Part shown: positions 18,682-32,684 of the stretch, in pieces
Numbering within the stretch: position 1 is the stretch's first letter
Layout of the letters: each line of letters begins with the position of its first letter
Assembly: GCF_003986955.1 (NCBI RefSeq)
Contig: NZ_PIPN01000003.1
Coordinates: 248,001-312,000 of the forward strand
Reading direction: 5' to 3'
From: Aliidiomarina sedimenti
Lineage (GTDB): Bacteria > Pseudomonadota > Gammaproteobacteria > Enterobacterales > Alteromonadaceae
Length of the DNA: 64,000 nucleotides
Translations under genes and position numbers: made by a program
Notes under the pieces: model-generated
The model's database searches: none
What the model was told of the DNA's origin: nothing
Seen by the model: the letters and a program-made list of their open reading frames with translations, nothing else

Positions 18682-18710
18682 TTGATTACACGAAAGAAAT
18701 TCCCTACCAT
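18682..18710 (+). promoter_or_regulatory. Promoter of tRNA-Ser
   Basis: TTGATT (18682-18687), a 17-base spacer and TACCAT (18705-18710), followed by the GC-rich ACGCGGCTC, lie 10 bases ahead of the tRNA. Confidence 0.55.
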
Positions 18711-18720
18711 ACGCGGCTCT

Positions 18721-18808
18721 GGAGAGGTGGCCGAGCGGCTGAAGGCGCACGCCTGGAAAGTGTGTATACGGCAACGTATCGAGGGTTCGAATCCCTCTCT
18801 CTCCGCCA
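18721..18808 (+). tRNA. tRNA-Ser (GGA)
   Basis: The 88-base class II tRNA has acceptor GGAGAGG, anticodon loop CTGGAAA with anticodon GGA, a long variable arm (TATACGGCAACGTATC), T-arm GGTTCGAATCC and an encoded GCCA end. It reads UCC and UCU serine codons. Confidence 0.96.
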
Positions 18809-18814
18809 AATAGC

Positions 18815-18845
18815 AAAAAACCGCCCTTGTGGCGGTTTTTTTTAT
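18815..18845 (+). terminator. Terminator after tRNA-Ser
   Basis: AAAAAACCGCC and GGCGGTTTTTTTT enclose CTTGT. The symmetrical A and T tails also suit the convergent S9 peptidase gene on the minus strand. Confidence 0.88.
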
Positions 18846-18872
18846 TGCTGTAAGAGCAGTATGGTTCGGCTT

Positions 18873-20876
18873 CTAGTCAGCGTCCTCGCCGATATAGCGA
18901 TCAAAGAACTCCAGCATCCGTTCCCAGCGCTCGACATTATTGTCCGGGTTGAGGAAGCCGTGGCCTTCAGTGCGTTTCACCATCCATTCAACCGGATGAT
19001 CGCGCGCTTCTAATGCGGCTTTCAAATTATCCGCCTGAATCTGAGGAACCCGGAAGTCTTCCGCGCCGTGAATCAAAAACACCGGGGCTTTTAACTTGTC
19101 CAGATTACGAATCGGCGACTGAGCGTCACGTTCTTCGCCCTCAGGCGGGAGTACCTGAGCGAGATAACGAAGACCGGATTCACGCTCGGGAATATCACCT
19201 TCTTCCAGCATCAGGTCAAGGTCAAACACACCGACAAAACCGACCGTGCACTTATACAAATCAGGCTCACGAATCGCACTTTGCAGCGCCGCATAGCCGC
19301 CGTAGGAACCACCATAAGCACACACCCGTTGCTGATCGACAATGCCTTCATCGACCAGGTGTTGAACCCCGTCCGTCATGTCATCGATCATGCTGGTGCC
19401 CCAGTTGCGGTAACCAGCTTGTTCAAAGCTGTCACCAAAGCCGCCTGAACCACGGAAATTTGGCTGTAACACTGCATAACCATTTGAGGCAAAGACCTTG
19501 GCGTCACGGTCGAAGGTCGTCAGACTATCGCGAACACCATGAGGGCCACCGTGGGGGAGCATGATGAGTGGCAGGTTCTCTTCGTCAATGCCTGGTGGCA
19601 CGGTGAGCAGCGCATGAATCTCCAGTCCGTCCCGTGCTTCATAGACAATACTGCGGGTTTGTGGAATCAGCGCGTCGCTGAGCCAGGGAGCCGCGGCAGA
19701 CAGGTGAGCGAGATGATTCTCTTCACGATTGTACAGGTAAAAAGTGTCGTTCTGGTTCGCTGACCCTACGCGAATGACCAGGGTTTGATTGTCTGAGGTC
19801 GCTGAGGTGACAAGAAGTGTCTGGTTCGGAAATGCATTTTGTAACCCCATCGCAGTCTGCACAAAGGCCTCATCCCCGGAGCCGGAAAAAAATACCGTTT
19901 CCAAAGCGTCCAGCTCATAGGCGGCACCAATCACATCATGTGGCTTGCCATCTTTCAGACCCATCAGCGGCATCAGATCGGTATCCGGGTGAGAGGCAAG
20001 GATCTCTTCCTCACCGGTTTGCAGATCCATTAACGAAATCGCCGTGGTGTTGGTTTGTGTCCGGCTCAGCCCGACAACCTTATTAGGGTCATTCGAAAAG
20101 GCAAGGGGAACAAAACCAAAATCAAGGTCATCCTGAGAACGCAGGCGCTCCCATTCATCATCTTCAGAAGCGCGGACCATGGTCAGACGTTTGCTGTTGT
20201 CGTCGGGATCGACGCCCACCACCACTCGTGGTACGCCCTGGTCGTCGCTAATGATCTGAACGCCACCTTCGCGCGAATAACGAAGCGGGATTCGGCCTGC
20301 GGGAATTTTCCGCCCCGAGTTAAGTAAAACGCGGGATACCTGTAAGAAAGGTTCAGCCCGACGCAGTGAGAATTCATAGATCATGATGCCGTTAGGGTCG
20401 TCGGGCAACCAGTCAAACACTTCCGCCATGACATAATTCTGATCCGGCGAATTCGGCCCGGTCAATGCCTGGCGACGAGACCCGTCGGCGTTTATGGCAA
20501 ATATTTCACCAGTCATGATCGGTGCTTCGAATGCACCGACTTCACGTACCAGACTGATCACAAGACGTTCGTTATTGGCCCAATCGAACGAGCCAATCGA
20601 ATCCTCGCGATGTCCGGCAATGGACGACATAACTTCACGGGTTTCCATGTTGAGAACGACCAATCTGACGTTGCCATCGTCGCCCCGGGTGGAAGCCGCT
20701 AGGTAGTCACCCTGGGGTGATATTTTGATGTTAATAAACTGCGCATGACGGGCGTAATCCTGCAAGGACGGTGCAGAGCCCGTATCGGATGCGTAGGCTA
20801 AATTTTGAAGCAGGAAGAGAAAACAACTGGTAAGCAGCGCAAGCCATCCCATCCCTGTTTTATGTGTTGAGGACAT
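18873..20876 (-). CDS. S9 family prolyl oligopeptidase-type peptidase, secreted
   Basis: The 667-residue protein starts with a signal peptide (LALLTSCFLFLLQNLAYA, about residues 12-29), has an N-terminal beta-propeller-like region (to about residue 390), and a C-terminal alpha/beta hydrolase domain. The nucleophile is Ser524 in YGGSYGGYAAL. The Asp and His of the triad are in HGAEDFRVP and EGHGFLNP. PHGGPHGVRD and NFRGSGGFG are typical of the S9C acylaminoacyl-peptidase group. It probably degrades peptides in the periplasm or outside. AAAGGAG precedes the ATG. Confidence 0.92.
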   Translation of the reverse strand: MSSTHKTGMGWLALLTSCFLFLLQNLAYASDTGSAPSLQDYARHAQFINIKISPQGDYLAASTRGDDGNVRLVVLNMETREVMSSIAGHREDSIGSFDWANNERLVISLVREVGAFEAPIMTGEIFAINADGSRRQALTGPNSPDQNYVMAEVFDWLPDDPNGIMIYEFSLRRAEPFLQVSRVLLNSGRKIPAGRIPLRYSREGGVQIISDDQGVPRVVVGVDPDDNSKRLTMVRASEDDEWERLRSQDDLDFGFVPLAFSNDPNKVVGLSRTQTNTTAISLMDLQTGEEEILASHPDTDLMPLMGLKDGKPHDVIGAAYELDALETVFFSGSGDEAFVQTAMGLQNAFPNQTLLVTSATSDNQTLVIRVGSANQNDTFYLYNREENHLAHLSAAAPWLSDALIPQTRSIVYEARDGLEIHALLTVPPGIDEENLPLIMLPHGGPHGVRDSLTTFDRDAKVFASNGYAVLQPNFRGSGGFGDSFEQAGYRNWGTSMIDDMTDGVQHLVDEGIVDQQRVCAYGGSYGGYAALQSAIREPDLYKCTVGFVGVFDLDLMLEEGDIPERESGLRYLAQVLPPEGEERDAQSPIRNLDKLKAPVFLIHGAEDFRVPQIQADNLKAALEARDHPVEWMVKRTEGHGFLNPDNNVERWERMLEFFDRYIGEDAD

Positions 20877-21074
20877 ATAAACTCCTTTTTTGTTATAAAC
20901 TTGTTGCGGATATAGTAAAGCAAGCTGAAGAAAACGTCACCATCAATTTTGATATAGCGCAAGGATCTGTGTTGTCTCGTTGTACCGCGCTGGAAATCTT
21001 GATCCTGGTCATACTGTTTGGTTTTGCAAAGCTCTAGGCTACTTCCATCGTGTATTAATTGAGAGGGAACAGGC

Positions 21075-21215
21075 ATGAGTCTATGGCAGGAATTTTTCAG
21101 AGATCCGGTAATCTTCTTTTCGTTCACTGGTCTCGCTATTTTGGTTGGCATGAGTATCTTCTATGCCATTTATTTCTACGTGAAAATGGTAAAAGCCGAA
21201 AAGCGTTCCCATTAA
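21075..21215 (+). CDS. 46-residue single-helix membrane protein (DUF3149-like)
   Basis: The frame starts MSLWQEFFRDPVIFFSFTG, contains one hydrophobic helix (about residues 13-36) and ends with a basic tail KMVKAEKRSH. Size and layout resemble the DUF3149 small membrane proteins of marine gammaproteobacteria. GAGGGAACAGG precedes the ATG. The stop is followed five bases later by REP pair 3. Function is unknown. Confidence 0.65.
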   Translation: MSLWQEFFRDPVIFFSFTGLAILVGMSIFYAIYFYVKMVKAEKRSH

Positions 21216-21219
21216 ACCA

Positions 21220-21299
21220 ATTCAAGGTTCAAGCGCGGGGCTCGATCATTGAATTGGTCTTACCATTCAACATTCAAGCCCCGCGCTTGAATGTTGAAT
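21220..21299. repeat. REP pair 3 (inverted), after the DUF3149-like gene
   Basis: Unit 21220-21254 (loop GCGGG, left arm ATTCAAGGTTCAAGC) and unit 21265-21299 (loop CCCGC, perfect arms) have a short 10-base spacer beginning TGGTC and ending ACC. Confidence 0.92.
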
Positions 21300-21347
21300 G
21301 TGGTTAGGGTACGCCCTGCATGGCTGCCCAGCCATAGCCCGCCGACA

Positions 21348-21372
21348 AAAGCCGCTGATATCCAGCGGCTTT
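21348..21372. terminator. Symmetrical hairpin in the gap before the chemoreceptor gene
   Basis: AAAGCCGCTG and CAGCGGCTTT are perfect 10-bp arms around ATATC. Only three Ts follow, so termination may be weak in either direction. The gap 21300-21715 otherwise shows no gene. It is AT-rich from 21500 on and presumably carries the chemoreceptor promoter. Confidence 0.5.
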
Positions 21373-21715
21373 CTGCATCGTGTTTCCGATACTGATCGAA
21401 GACAGAACTTGATCCGGATCAAAGTGCATGTAGAAAAACACCAGGTTGTATACTTTTCACTTCGCTCTAAAGGGCGTCCTATTTCGTATATCTAATCACT
21501 AATAACTACAGTTGTATGACACTTTTGTTATGCCGCGCACTCTCCGTTGCCTTGCAGCAGAAATTAAACGTATTCAATTTGTTAGAGGCCCTCACTGCAG
21601 CGCTTTTTGATAACAATAAATGCTCGCTATATGTACTACTGCAACCAACCGTCATTACATATAGACTCCGCGTTCATTAAGGTATTCGCCTTTTTTTTAC
21701 ACAGTGAGCTCTACC

Positions 21716-23329
21716 ATGTTGAACCGTTTAAGTTTAGGCGCAAAAATTTATTTTATCGTGGTGATCGCGGCTCTGGCCTACGTGCTGATGATAGCGATTA
21801 CCGCAGTGATGCTGAACCAGAACAATCAGAATCTGGAGCGCTTACAGCAGCAGGTGTTTCCTCTAGCCAACTTATCTGGCGAAAACGTTATTCAAATCCA
21901 GCGTATTGAAGAACTCTACACGCAAGCGGTTTCAACCGGCGATGAGAGCATAACGGAGCAAGCGACAGCGGCCTACGACAACCTTCGCCAGAATCTCAGC
22001 CAGGTAGCGCAACGTGATCCGCTGTATCAGCGTGAAGTGCAAACCATCAGCGGTAATTTGGAGCGCTACCAGCGGCTCAACCAAACTATTGTGACTGAGA
22101 TATTATCCGTCGATGCTGATTTTAGCCGTATTGGTGCTCAGGCACAGCAAAAGAGCCAGCTTTACGATCAAATCACCGATTCATTACAACAAATGAGCCA
22201 GCAAGTTGCGGATCAGTTCCGGGGGCTGACGGCCGAGTCGGTGCAACGCTCCGAGCAAACCATCGTGATGATGCTGGTGGTCGGCGGTCTGGCGCTTGCT
22301 GCGCTCATCGCAGTGGCCGTTATCGTGACCAGTTATATTGTGAAGTCCGCCAATTCGGTCGCAAACTCGTTACAGGAGCTGGCCGACGGTCGCGGCGATT
22401 TAAATCATCAAATCGAGGTCTCCAGCAACGATGTATTGGGCACGGTAGCAAATAACTTTAACCGCTTCATGGTGTTACTACGTAGCTCGTTACAGGATGT
22501 GGTTAGTGTCGCTACGCCGCTCAGCAAGTCCGCGCTGTTAATCAATCAGCGCAGTGCACACGTGATGACGCGCAGTGACAGTGAAGCGGTGCAGGCTTAT
22601 GAATTAAAGAACTCGATGGATGAACTGCAGGACAGCGTACGGGAAATCTCGGAAAGTGCCTCAGCAACAGCTGATGCAACCCGCTCTGCAGAAAATGAGT
22701 TAGAGCAGGGGAACCTAGCGGTACAGGCGTCTTTGAATACGTCCAATGAACTGCAACAGGATATTCAGAAAGCATCAGGTGTGGTGGAGCGACTGGCTGA
22801 AGACGCAACCAATGTCACCAATGTACTGGATGTGATTACGGGTATCGCAGAACAAACCAATCTACTCGCGCTCAACGCCGCCATTGAAGCAGCGCGCGCT
22901 GGCGAACAAGGGCGTGGTTTCGCGGTCGTTGCGGACGAGGTACGTTCACTGGCATCTCGCACTGCCAAAGCCACCGCGGAGATCCGCGAAGTGCTGGACC
23001 GCCTAACCAATGGTGCTGGCGAATCGGTCGGTTCGATGCAAGCTGCGGCTCAGCGTTCAGAGCAGAACGTACAGCAGGCAGAAGCGGCTGGCGGCGTACT
23101 TTCAGCAATCAGTAGCATGATCGCAGATATAAATGCGCGGGCCGGTCAGATAGCAACCGCGACTGAAGAGCAGACCCAGGTCGCCGCGCGTTCTGCAGAG
23201 CAGGCCTCGACAATGCACGAGTCGTTGAATGGTATGAAAGCGACGATTCGTGAGCTTGAAGAAGACAGCATCCAGTTGACCGATTTTGCCAACCGCCTGA
23301 GTCAGGCAACCGATAAATTTAATCTCTAG
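21716..23329 (+). CDS. Methyl-accepting chemotaxis protein
   Basis: The protein (about 537 residues) has an N-terminal transmembrane helix ([20 protein letters not shown]), a short helical periplasmic sensor region (about residues 35-185), a second transmembrane helix ([20 protein letters not shown]), a HAMP region ([20 protein letters not shown]) and a cytoplasmic signalling domain with the hairpin tip [19 protein letters not shown] and [15 protein letters not shown]. It signals to CheA/CheW. The ligand is unknown. The frame can also begin at a GTG at 21704. The ATG at 21716 places the basic [10 protein letters not shown] directly before the helix. Porin and PBP-like genes follow. Confidence 0.92.
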   Translation: MLNRLSLGAKIYFIVVIAALAYVLMIAITAVMLNQNNQNLERLQQQVFPLANLSGENVIQIQRIEELYTQAVSTGDESITEQATAAYDNLRQNLSQVAQRDPLYQREVQTISGNLERYQRLNQTIVTEILSVDADFSRIGAQAQQKSQLYDQITDSLQQMSQQVADQFRGLTAESVQRSEQTIVMMLVVGGLALAALIAVAVIVTSYIVKSANSVANSLQELADGRGDLNHQIEVSSNDVLGTVANNFNRFMVLLRSSLQDVVSVATPLSKSALLINQRSAHVMTRSDSEAVQAYELKNSMDELQDSVREISESASATADATRSAENELEQGNLAVQASLNTSNELQQDIQKASGVVERLAEDATNVTNVLDVITGIAEQTNLLALNAAIEAARAGEQGRGFAVVADEVRSLASRTAKATAEIREVLDRLTNGAGESVGSMQAAAQRSEQNVQQAEAAGGVLSAISSMIADINARAGQIATATEEQTQVAARSAEQASTMHESLNGMKATIRELEEDSIQLTDFANRLSQATDKFNL

Positions 23330-23409
23330 GCCTGATGTAGCGGTTAGGCCCTGTTTAACCCTGAGGCATTAACGCCTTATTTAGCAACACGATGGAAAGA
23401 AGGACCATT

Positions 23410-24558
23410 ATGAAAACAATCAAAACAATCACTGCCGCCGCGGTACTTGCAGCACTCAGTATGCCTGCGTCAGCCAACATCGACTGGAGTGGCTTTGCCA
23501 GCGTTGGCGGCGGTGTGACCACAGGAAGTGACGAACAACTATTTGGCTACGACAATGATATGTCTTTTCTGCCGGATACATTATTCGCGCTACAGGGTAC
23601 GGCGACCTTGTCTGACCGCATCAGCGTAACCACCCAGCTAATGGCGCGTGGGAACGATGACTTTAACCTTGGTGTTGAATGGGCATATATCAGCTTTCGC
23701 ATGACCGACAGCCTGACCCTGAATACCGGTAAATTGCGTTTGCCGTTCTATCTCTACTCAGACTCGCTGGACGTAGCTTATAGCTACCATTGGTTGCGTA
23801 CACCAGAAAGCGTCTACCGTGCGCCTTTTGAAAACTACACCGGCGCTAGCCTGCAGCACAATACCTTTGTTGGCGACGCAGTGATCAGCACCCAGTTTGT
23901 CGCAGGCAACGTGGATGACAACGTTTACGCGCCAACGTCCGATGAAGACATTCGGGTGGAGACGAACAATCTGTTAGGTGCCAGTGTCAGCGCTATGATT
24001 CATTCGTGGACTTTACGCGCGGGTTACTTCCACACCAACGATGTCAGTGTATTTATGATTGACCCTGCGTATCAGGGACTTATTGGTAGTCTGAATCAGG
24101 CGGGTTTAACTGACACTGTCGATGCTATCGACTTCCTCGGCGATACCGGCACTTTTACCAGTGTAGGCGCGTTCTACGACAACATGAGCTGGTTTGCCGG
24201 GTTTGAGTACACGGAGCTGGAAAACAAAGACAGTATCTTTGGTACTGACCGTTCTAACTATTTTACAGCCGGTAAGCGTTTTGGTTCATACACGCTGCAC
24301 GGGACGTTTGCGCAAACTGACGACAAAGCGTCCAATGCCGCTGCTACGATTCCAGCTGTCCCTGCTTTTACACCTTTCGTTGGTGCTGTAGAAGGTCTGG
24401 CTCAAAGCCAGGCGAGCCGTATTGATTATACCTCAGTCGGTCTGCGTTATGACTTTGCGCGTGGTATCACGGTGAAATTCGACTTCACCCATGCAGACGA
24501 CAAAAACAACGACCAGACGTCGAATCTGATTTCTTTTGCTCTGCAAACGGTATTTTAA
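23410..24558 (+). CDS. Outer-membrane porin
   Basis: The 382-residue product has a signal peptide (MKTIKTITAAAVLAALSMPASA), then a beta-rich sequence with alternating aromatic residues (IDWSGFASVGGGVTT, LGVEWAYISFRMTDSLTLNTGKLRL) and a final strand ending LISFALQTVF with a C-terminal Phe, the outer-membrane signal. It resembles general diffusion porins of Shewanella-type bacteria. Specificity cannot be read from the sequence. ATG 23410 follows AAGAAGGA. A short PBP-like protein is encoded 10 bases downstream. Confidence 0.85.
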   Translation: MKTIKTITAAAVLAALSMPASANIDWSGFASVGGGVTTGSDEQLFGYDNDMSFLPDTLFALQGTATLSDRISVTTQLMARGNDDFNLGVEWAYISFRMTDSLTLNTGKLRLPFYLYSDSLDVAYSYHWLRTPESVYRAPFENYTGASLQHNTFVGDAVISTQFVAGNVDDNVYAPTSDEDIRVETNNLLGASVSAMIHSWTLRAGYFHTNDVSVFMIDPAYQGLIGSLNQAGLTDTVDAIDFLGDTGTFTSVGAFYDNMSWFAGFEYTELENKDSIFGTDRSNYFTAGKRFGSYTLHGTFAQTDDKASNAAATIPAVPAFTPFVGAVEGLAQSQASRIDYTSVGLRYDFARGITVKFDFTHADDKNNDQTSNLISFALQTVF

Positions 24559-24568
24559 GGACTAAACG

Positions 24569-24973
24569 ATGAAAAAATTACTCTCTTCAATCGCTGTATT
24601 TGCAACGAGCCTGACGCTGTTGTTTTTTACTGCTACCGCGTCAGCAGCGAGCGGCGCTGTAGTCAGTCAGGCTCAAGTGGACGAGGCTGTGGTCAGTCGT
24701 ATTTACCTGGGTCAGTCGCGTGACCTGTTTGCGGTTAACCAAATGGAAGATTCAGCAGTACGCCAGAGCTTCGAAAATGAAGTACTGGGCCGCTCTGCTG
24801 AACAACTTCGTGCGCATTGGTCGCGCCTGATATTCACTGGTCGCGCTTCAGCATTGCGTGAAGTGGAGTCCGATGAGGCTGTGTTGGAGTTCGTCCGCAG
24901 TAACCCGAACACCATAGGTTACATCTCAGACGTCAGTAAAGCCGGTGACTTAAAGGTTATCATCGAGTTTTAA
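24569..24973 (+). CDS. Short periplasmic substrate-binding-like protein (PstS-like fold fragment)
   Basis: The 134-residue protein has a signal peptide (cleavage near TASAASG) and a single PBP-like lobe: AVVSRIYLGQSRDLFAVN, NEVLGRSAEQLRAHWSRLIFTGR and VRSNPNTIGYISD. These match the short phosphate ABC substrate-binding-like proteins found next to porins and signalling proteins in marine gammaproteobacteria. It lacks the second lobe of a transport protein, so a sensory or porin-assisting role is more likely than classical uptake. It is co-transcribed with the porin. Confidence 0.72.
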   Translation: MKKLLSSIAVFATSLTLLFFTATASAASGAVVSQAQVDEAVVSRIYLGQSRDLFAVNQMEDSAVRQSFENEVLGRSAEQLRAHWSRLIFTGRASALREVESDEAVLEFVRSNPNTIGYISDVSKAGDLKVIIEF

Positions 24974-24976
24974 TTG

Positions 24977-25006
24977 AAAAAGGCGCGCATGCGGTGCATG
25001 GGCGCC
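24977..25006 (-). terminator. Terminator of the gltBD operon (minus strand)
   Basis: GGCGCGCATGC (24982-24992) and GCATGGGCGCC (24996-25006) pair with one mismatch around GGT. Five A residues at 24977-24981 give a U-tail on the minus strand. Confidence 0.68.
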
Positions 25007-25010
25007 TGCC

Positions 25011-30915
<5,905 letters not shown>

Positions 30916-31093
30916 AACGTCCCCCTTAAACTTAACCTATTCAACATAAGCGCAGTTGTACAGGTTGGCAATACAAGCATGACGCATAAGCGCTATTTGT
31001 TAAGATTATATTGAATTTCTTGACATAGCTATGTCGGCGGCTGGCCAGGCGTTGCTATAGTGATGGTTTACAATAGGGCGCTGCGGTATCTTT

Positions 31094-31168
31094 GCCGGTT
31101 ACTAAAGTGCCGGTTAGTAATGTGTAGGCTACCAAGGTGCCGGTTACTAATGCACCCGTTACGAATGC
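31094..31168 (+). repeat. Five imperfect 15-bp tandem repeats before the DASS gene
   Basis: Units start at 31094, 31109, 31124, 31139 and 31154. The theme is GCCGGTTACTAATGT with substitutions. They lie 35 bases before the most likely start of the next gene. In the gene's frame the last units would read PVTNA PVTNA. The first ones contain a stop codon, so they are treated as non-coding. Confidence 0.75.
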
Positions 31169-31202
31169 ATCCATGAATAATAAGAAGAGCGGTTCTAACA
31201 CC

Positions 31203-32570
31203 ATGACAAAAACTATTCATCAAATCGCCGGGCCTGTGGTGGCAGTCGTGGCTTTCTTGTCGGCCATGCTTGGTGGCATGCCGCAACCCGCAGCCTGGAC
31301 CCTCGGGGTGACGGTATGGGTTGCCTGGTGGTGGATCAGTGAAGCCATTCCGATCCCGGCGACCTCGTTGTTGCCTTTTGTGCTGTTGCCGCTTGGCAAC
31401 ATCATGTCCTATCAGGACGCGACCTTGTCCTTGGGCAACCACGTTATTGTTCTCTTTATGGCGGCGTTTATGCTGGCCCGCGGCATCGAAGCGTCCGGGG
31501 TGCATGAACGTATTGCTCTGGGGCTGATTAGTCGGCTTGGGGGGCAGAACGCCAAGCTGATTGTGTTTTCGTTTATGGCGGCGGTGGCGTTTTTGTCGAT
31601 GTGGATTTCCAACACGGCGTCAGTGCTGGCTTTGTTGCCGGTTGCCGTGGCGATAGCCAGCGCCACCGACAATCACCGCTTTCAAATCGCCTTGTTACTG
31701 GGCCTTGCATATGCCGCATCGCTGGGGGGGGTAGCAACATTGATCGGCAGTCCGCCCAATCTTATTTTTGCCTCGGTGTACCAGACCTTTAATGGTGAGG
31801 AGTTTGGCTTTCTGCGCTGGATGTATTACGGGGTTCCGATTGTACTGATTGGCTTGCCGGTGATGGCGCTCTGGCTAACCCGTGGTCTGCATCTGGACGA
31901 ACCCGTGCATTTGCGGGAGGTGGGTGAGTTTAGCGTACAGGAAAAACGGGCGTTGGCCGTGTTTGGTACGGTGGTTGGTTTGTGGGTGTTGCGCTCAGAG
32001 CCTTTTGGCGGCTGGATGAACTGGTTTAGCTTGCCAATGATGGGCGACGCGACGGTAGCACTGGCTGGTGTCGTTGCGATGTTCCTGGTCTCTGACGGCA
32101 AAGGCGGACGTTTACTTACCTGGGAGCGTGCAGTCGATATCCCGTGGGGAATACTACTGTTATTTGCGGGTGGTATTTGTCTGGCGCAGGGCTTTATGCA
32201 AAGTGGGCTGAGCGAAACGATTGGTGGCGCGCTGGCGAACCTGACTGTGCTGCCGACCTTCCTGCTGGTGTTGCTGTTGACGCTCTCGGTGTCGTTTTTA
32301 ACTGAAATCACCTCCAATACAGCGACGGCCACTTTGTTGATGCCGATTCTGGCATCCACCGCCATTGCCGCTAATCTTCCGCTGGAATTGCTGACGATCC
32401 CGGCAGTGGTCGCCTGCAGCTGCGCGTTCTGTCTGCCGGTTGCTACGCCACCGAACTCCATCGTTTTCTCATCCGACATGGTCACCATCAAAGAAATGAG
32501 CCGCGAGGGCATGTATCTCAACATCATCCTCGCGGTCATCACCAGCGCCGTCATCTACGTCCTGGTGTAA
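31203..32570 (+). CDS. Sodium-coupled anion symporter, DASS/SLC13 family
   Basis: The protein (455 residues from ATG 31203) has about 11-12 hydrophobic helices and the two DASS substrate/sodium-binding hairpins: SMWISNTASVLALLPVA and LTEITSNTATATLLMPI, each with the SNT motif. The C-terminal PVATPPNSIVFSS is also diagnostic. These carriers import di- or tricarboxylates or sulfate with sodium, and the exact substrate cannot be told. The frame extends upstream through 15-bp repeats to GTG 31137. ATG 31203 gives the family-like N-terminus. Confidence 0.9.
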   Translation: MTKTIHQIAGPVVAVVAFLSAMLGGMPQPAAWTLGVTVWVAWWWISEAIPIPATSLLPFVLLPLGNIMSYQDATLSLGNHVIVLFMAAFMLARGIEASGVHERIALGLISRLGGQNAKLIVFSFMAAVAFLSMWISNTASVLALLPVAVAIASATDNHRFQIALLLGLAYAASLGGVATLIGSPPNLIFASVYQTFNGEEFGFLRWMYYGVPIVLIGLPVMALWLTRGLHLDEPVHLREVGEFSVQEKRALAVFGTVVGLWVLRSEPFGGWMNWFSLPMMGDATVALAGVVAMFLVSDGKGGRLLTWERAVDIPWGILLLFAGGICLAQGFMQSGLSETIGGALANLTVLPTFLLVLLLTLSVSFLTEITSNTATATLLMPILASTAIAANLPLELLTIPAVVACSCAFCLPVATPPNSIVFSSDMVTIKEMSREGMYLNIILAVITSAVIYVLV

Positions 32571-32595
32571 CCCCAACCACGCCTGCATCACCACC

Positions 32596-32684
32596 ATTCA
32601 AGATTCAAGCGCGGGGCTTGAATCTTGAATTGGTATGACCAATTGGCCGAATTCAACGATCAAGCCCCGCGCTTGAATGTTGAA
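32596..32684. repeat. REP pair 4 (inverted), overlapping the end of the last antiporter gene
   Basis: Unit 32596-32630 (loop GCGGG, perfect arms with ATTCAAGATTCAAGC) and unit 32651-32684 (loop CCCGC) lie between two convergent genes. The second unit contains the last codons (FKRGA) and the stop of the minus-strand gene ending at 32660. Confidence 0.93.

Noticed and set aside
31020..31061. TTGACA and TATAGT before the DASS gene as a promoter.
   Set aside because: The spacer would be 30 bases, too long for sigma-70. TGCTATAGT alone might be an extended -10 but is not strong enough to list.
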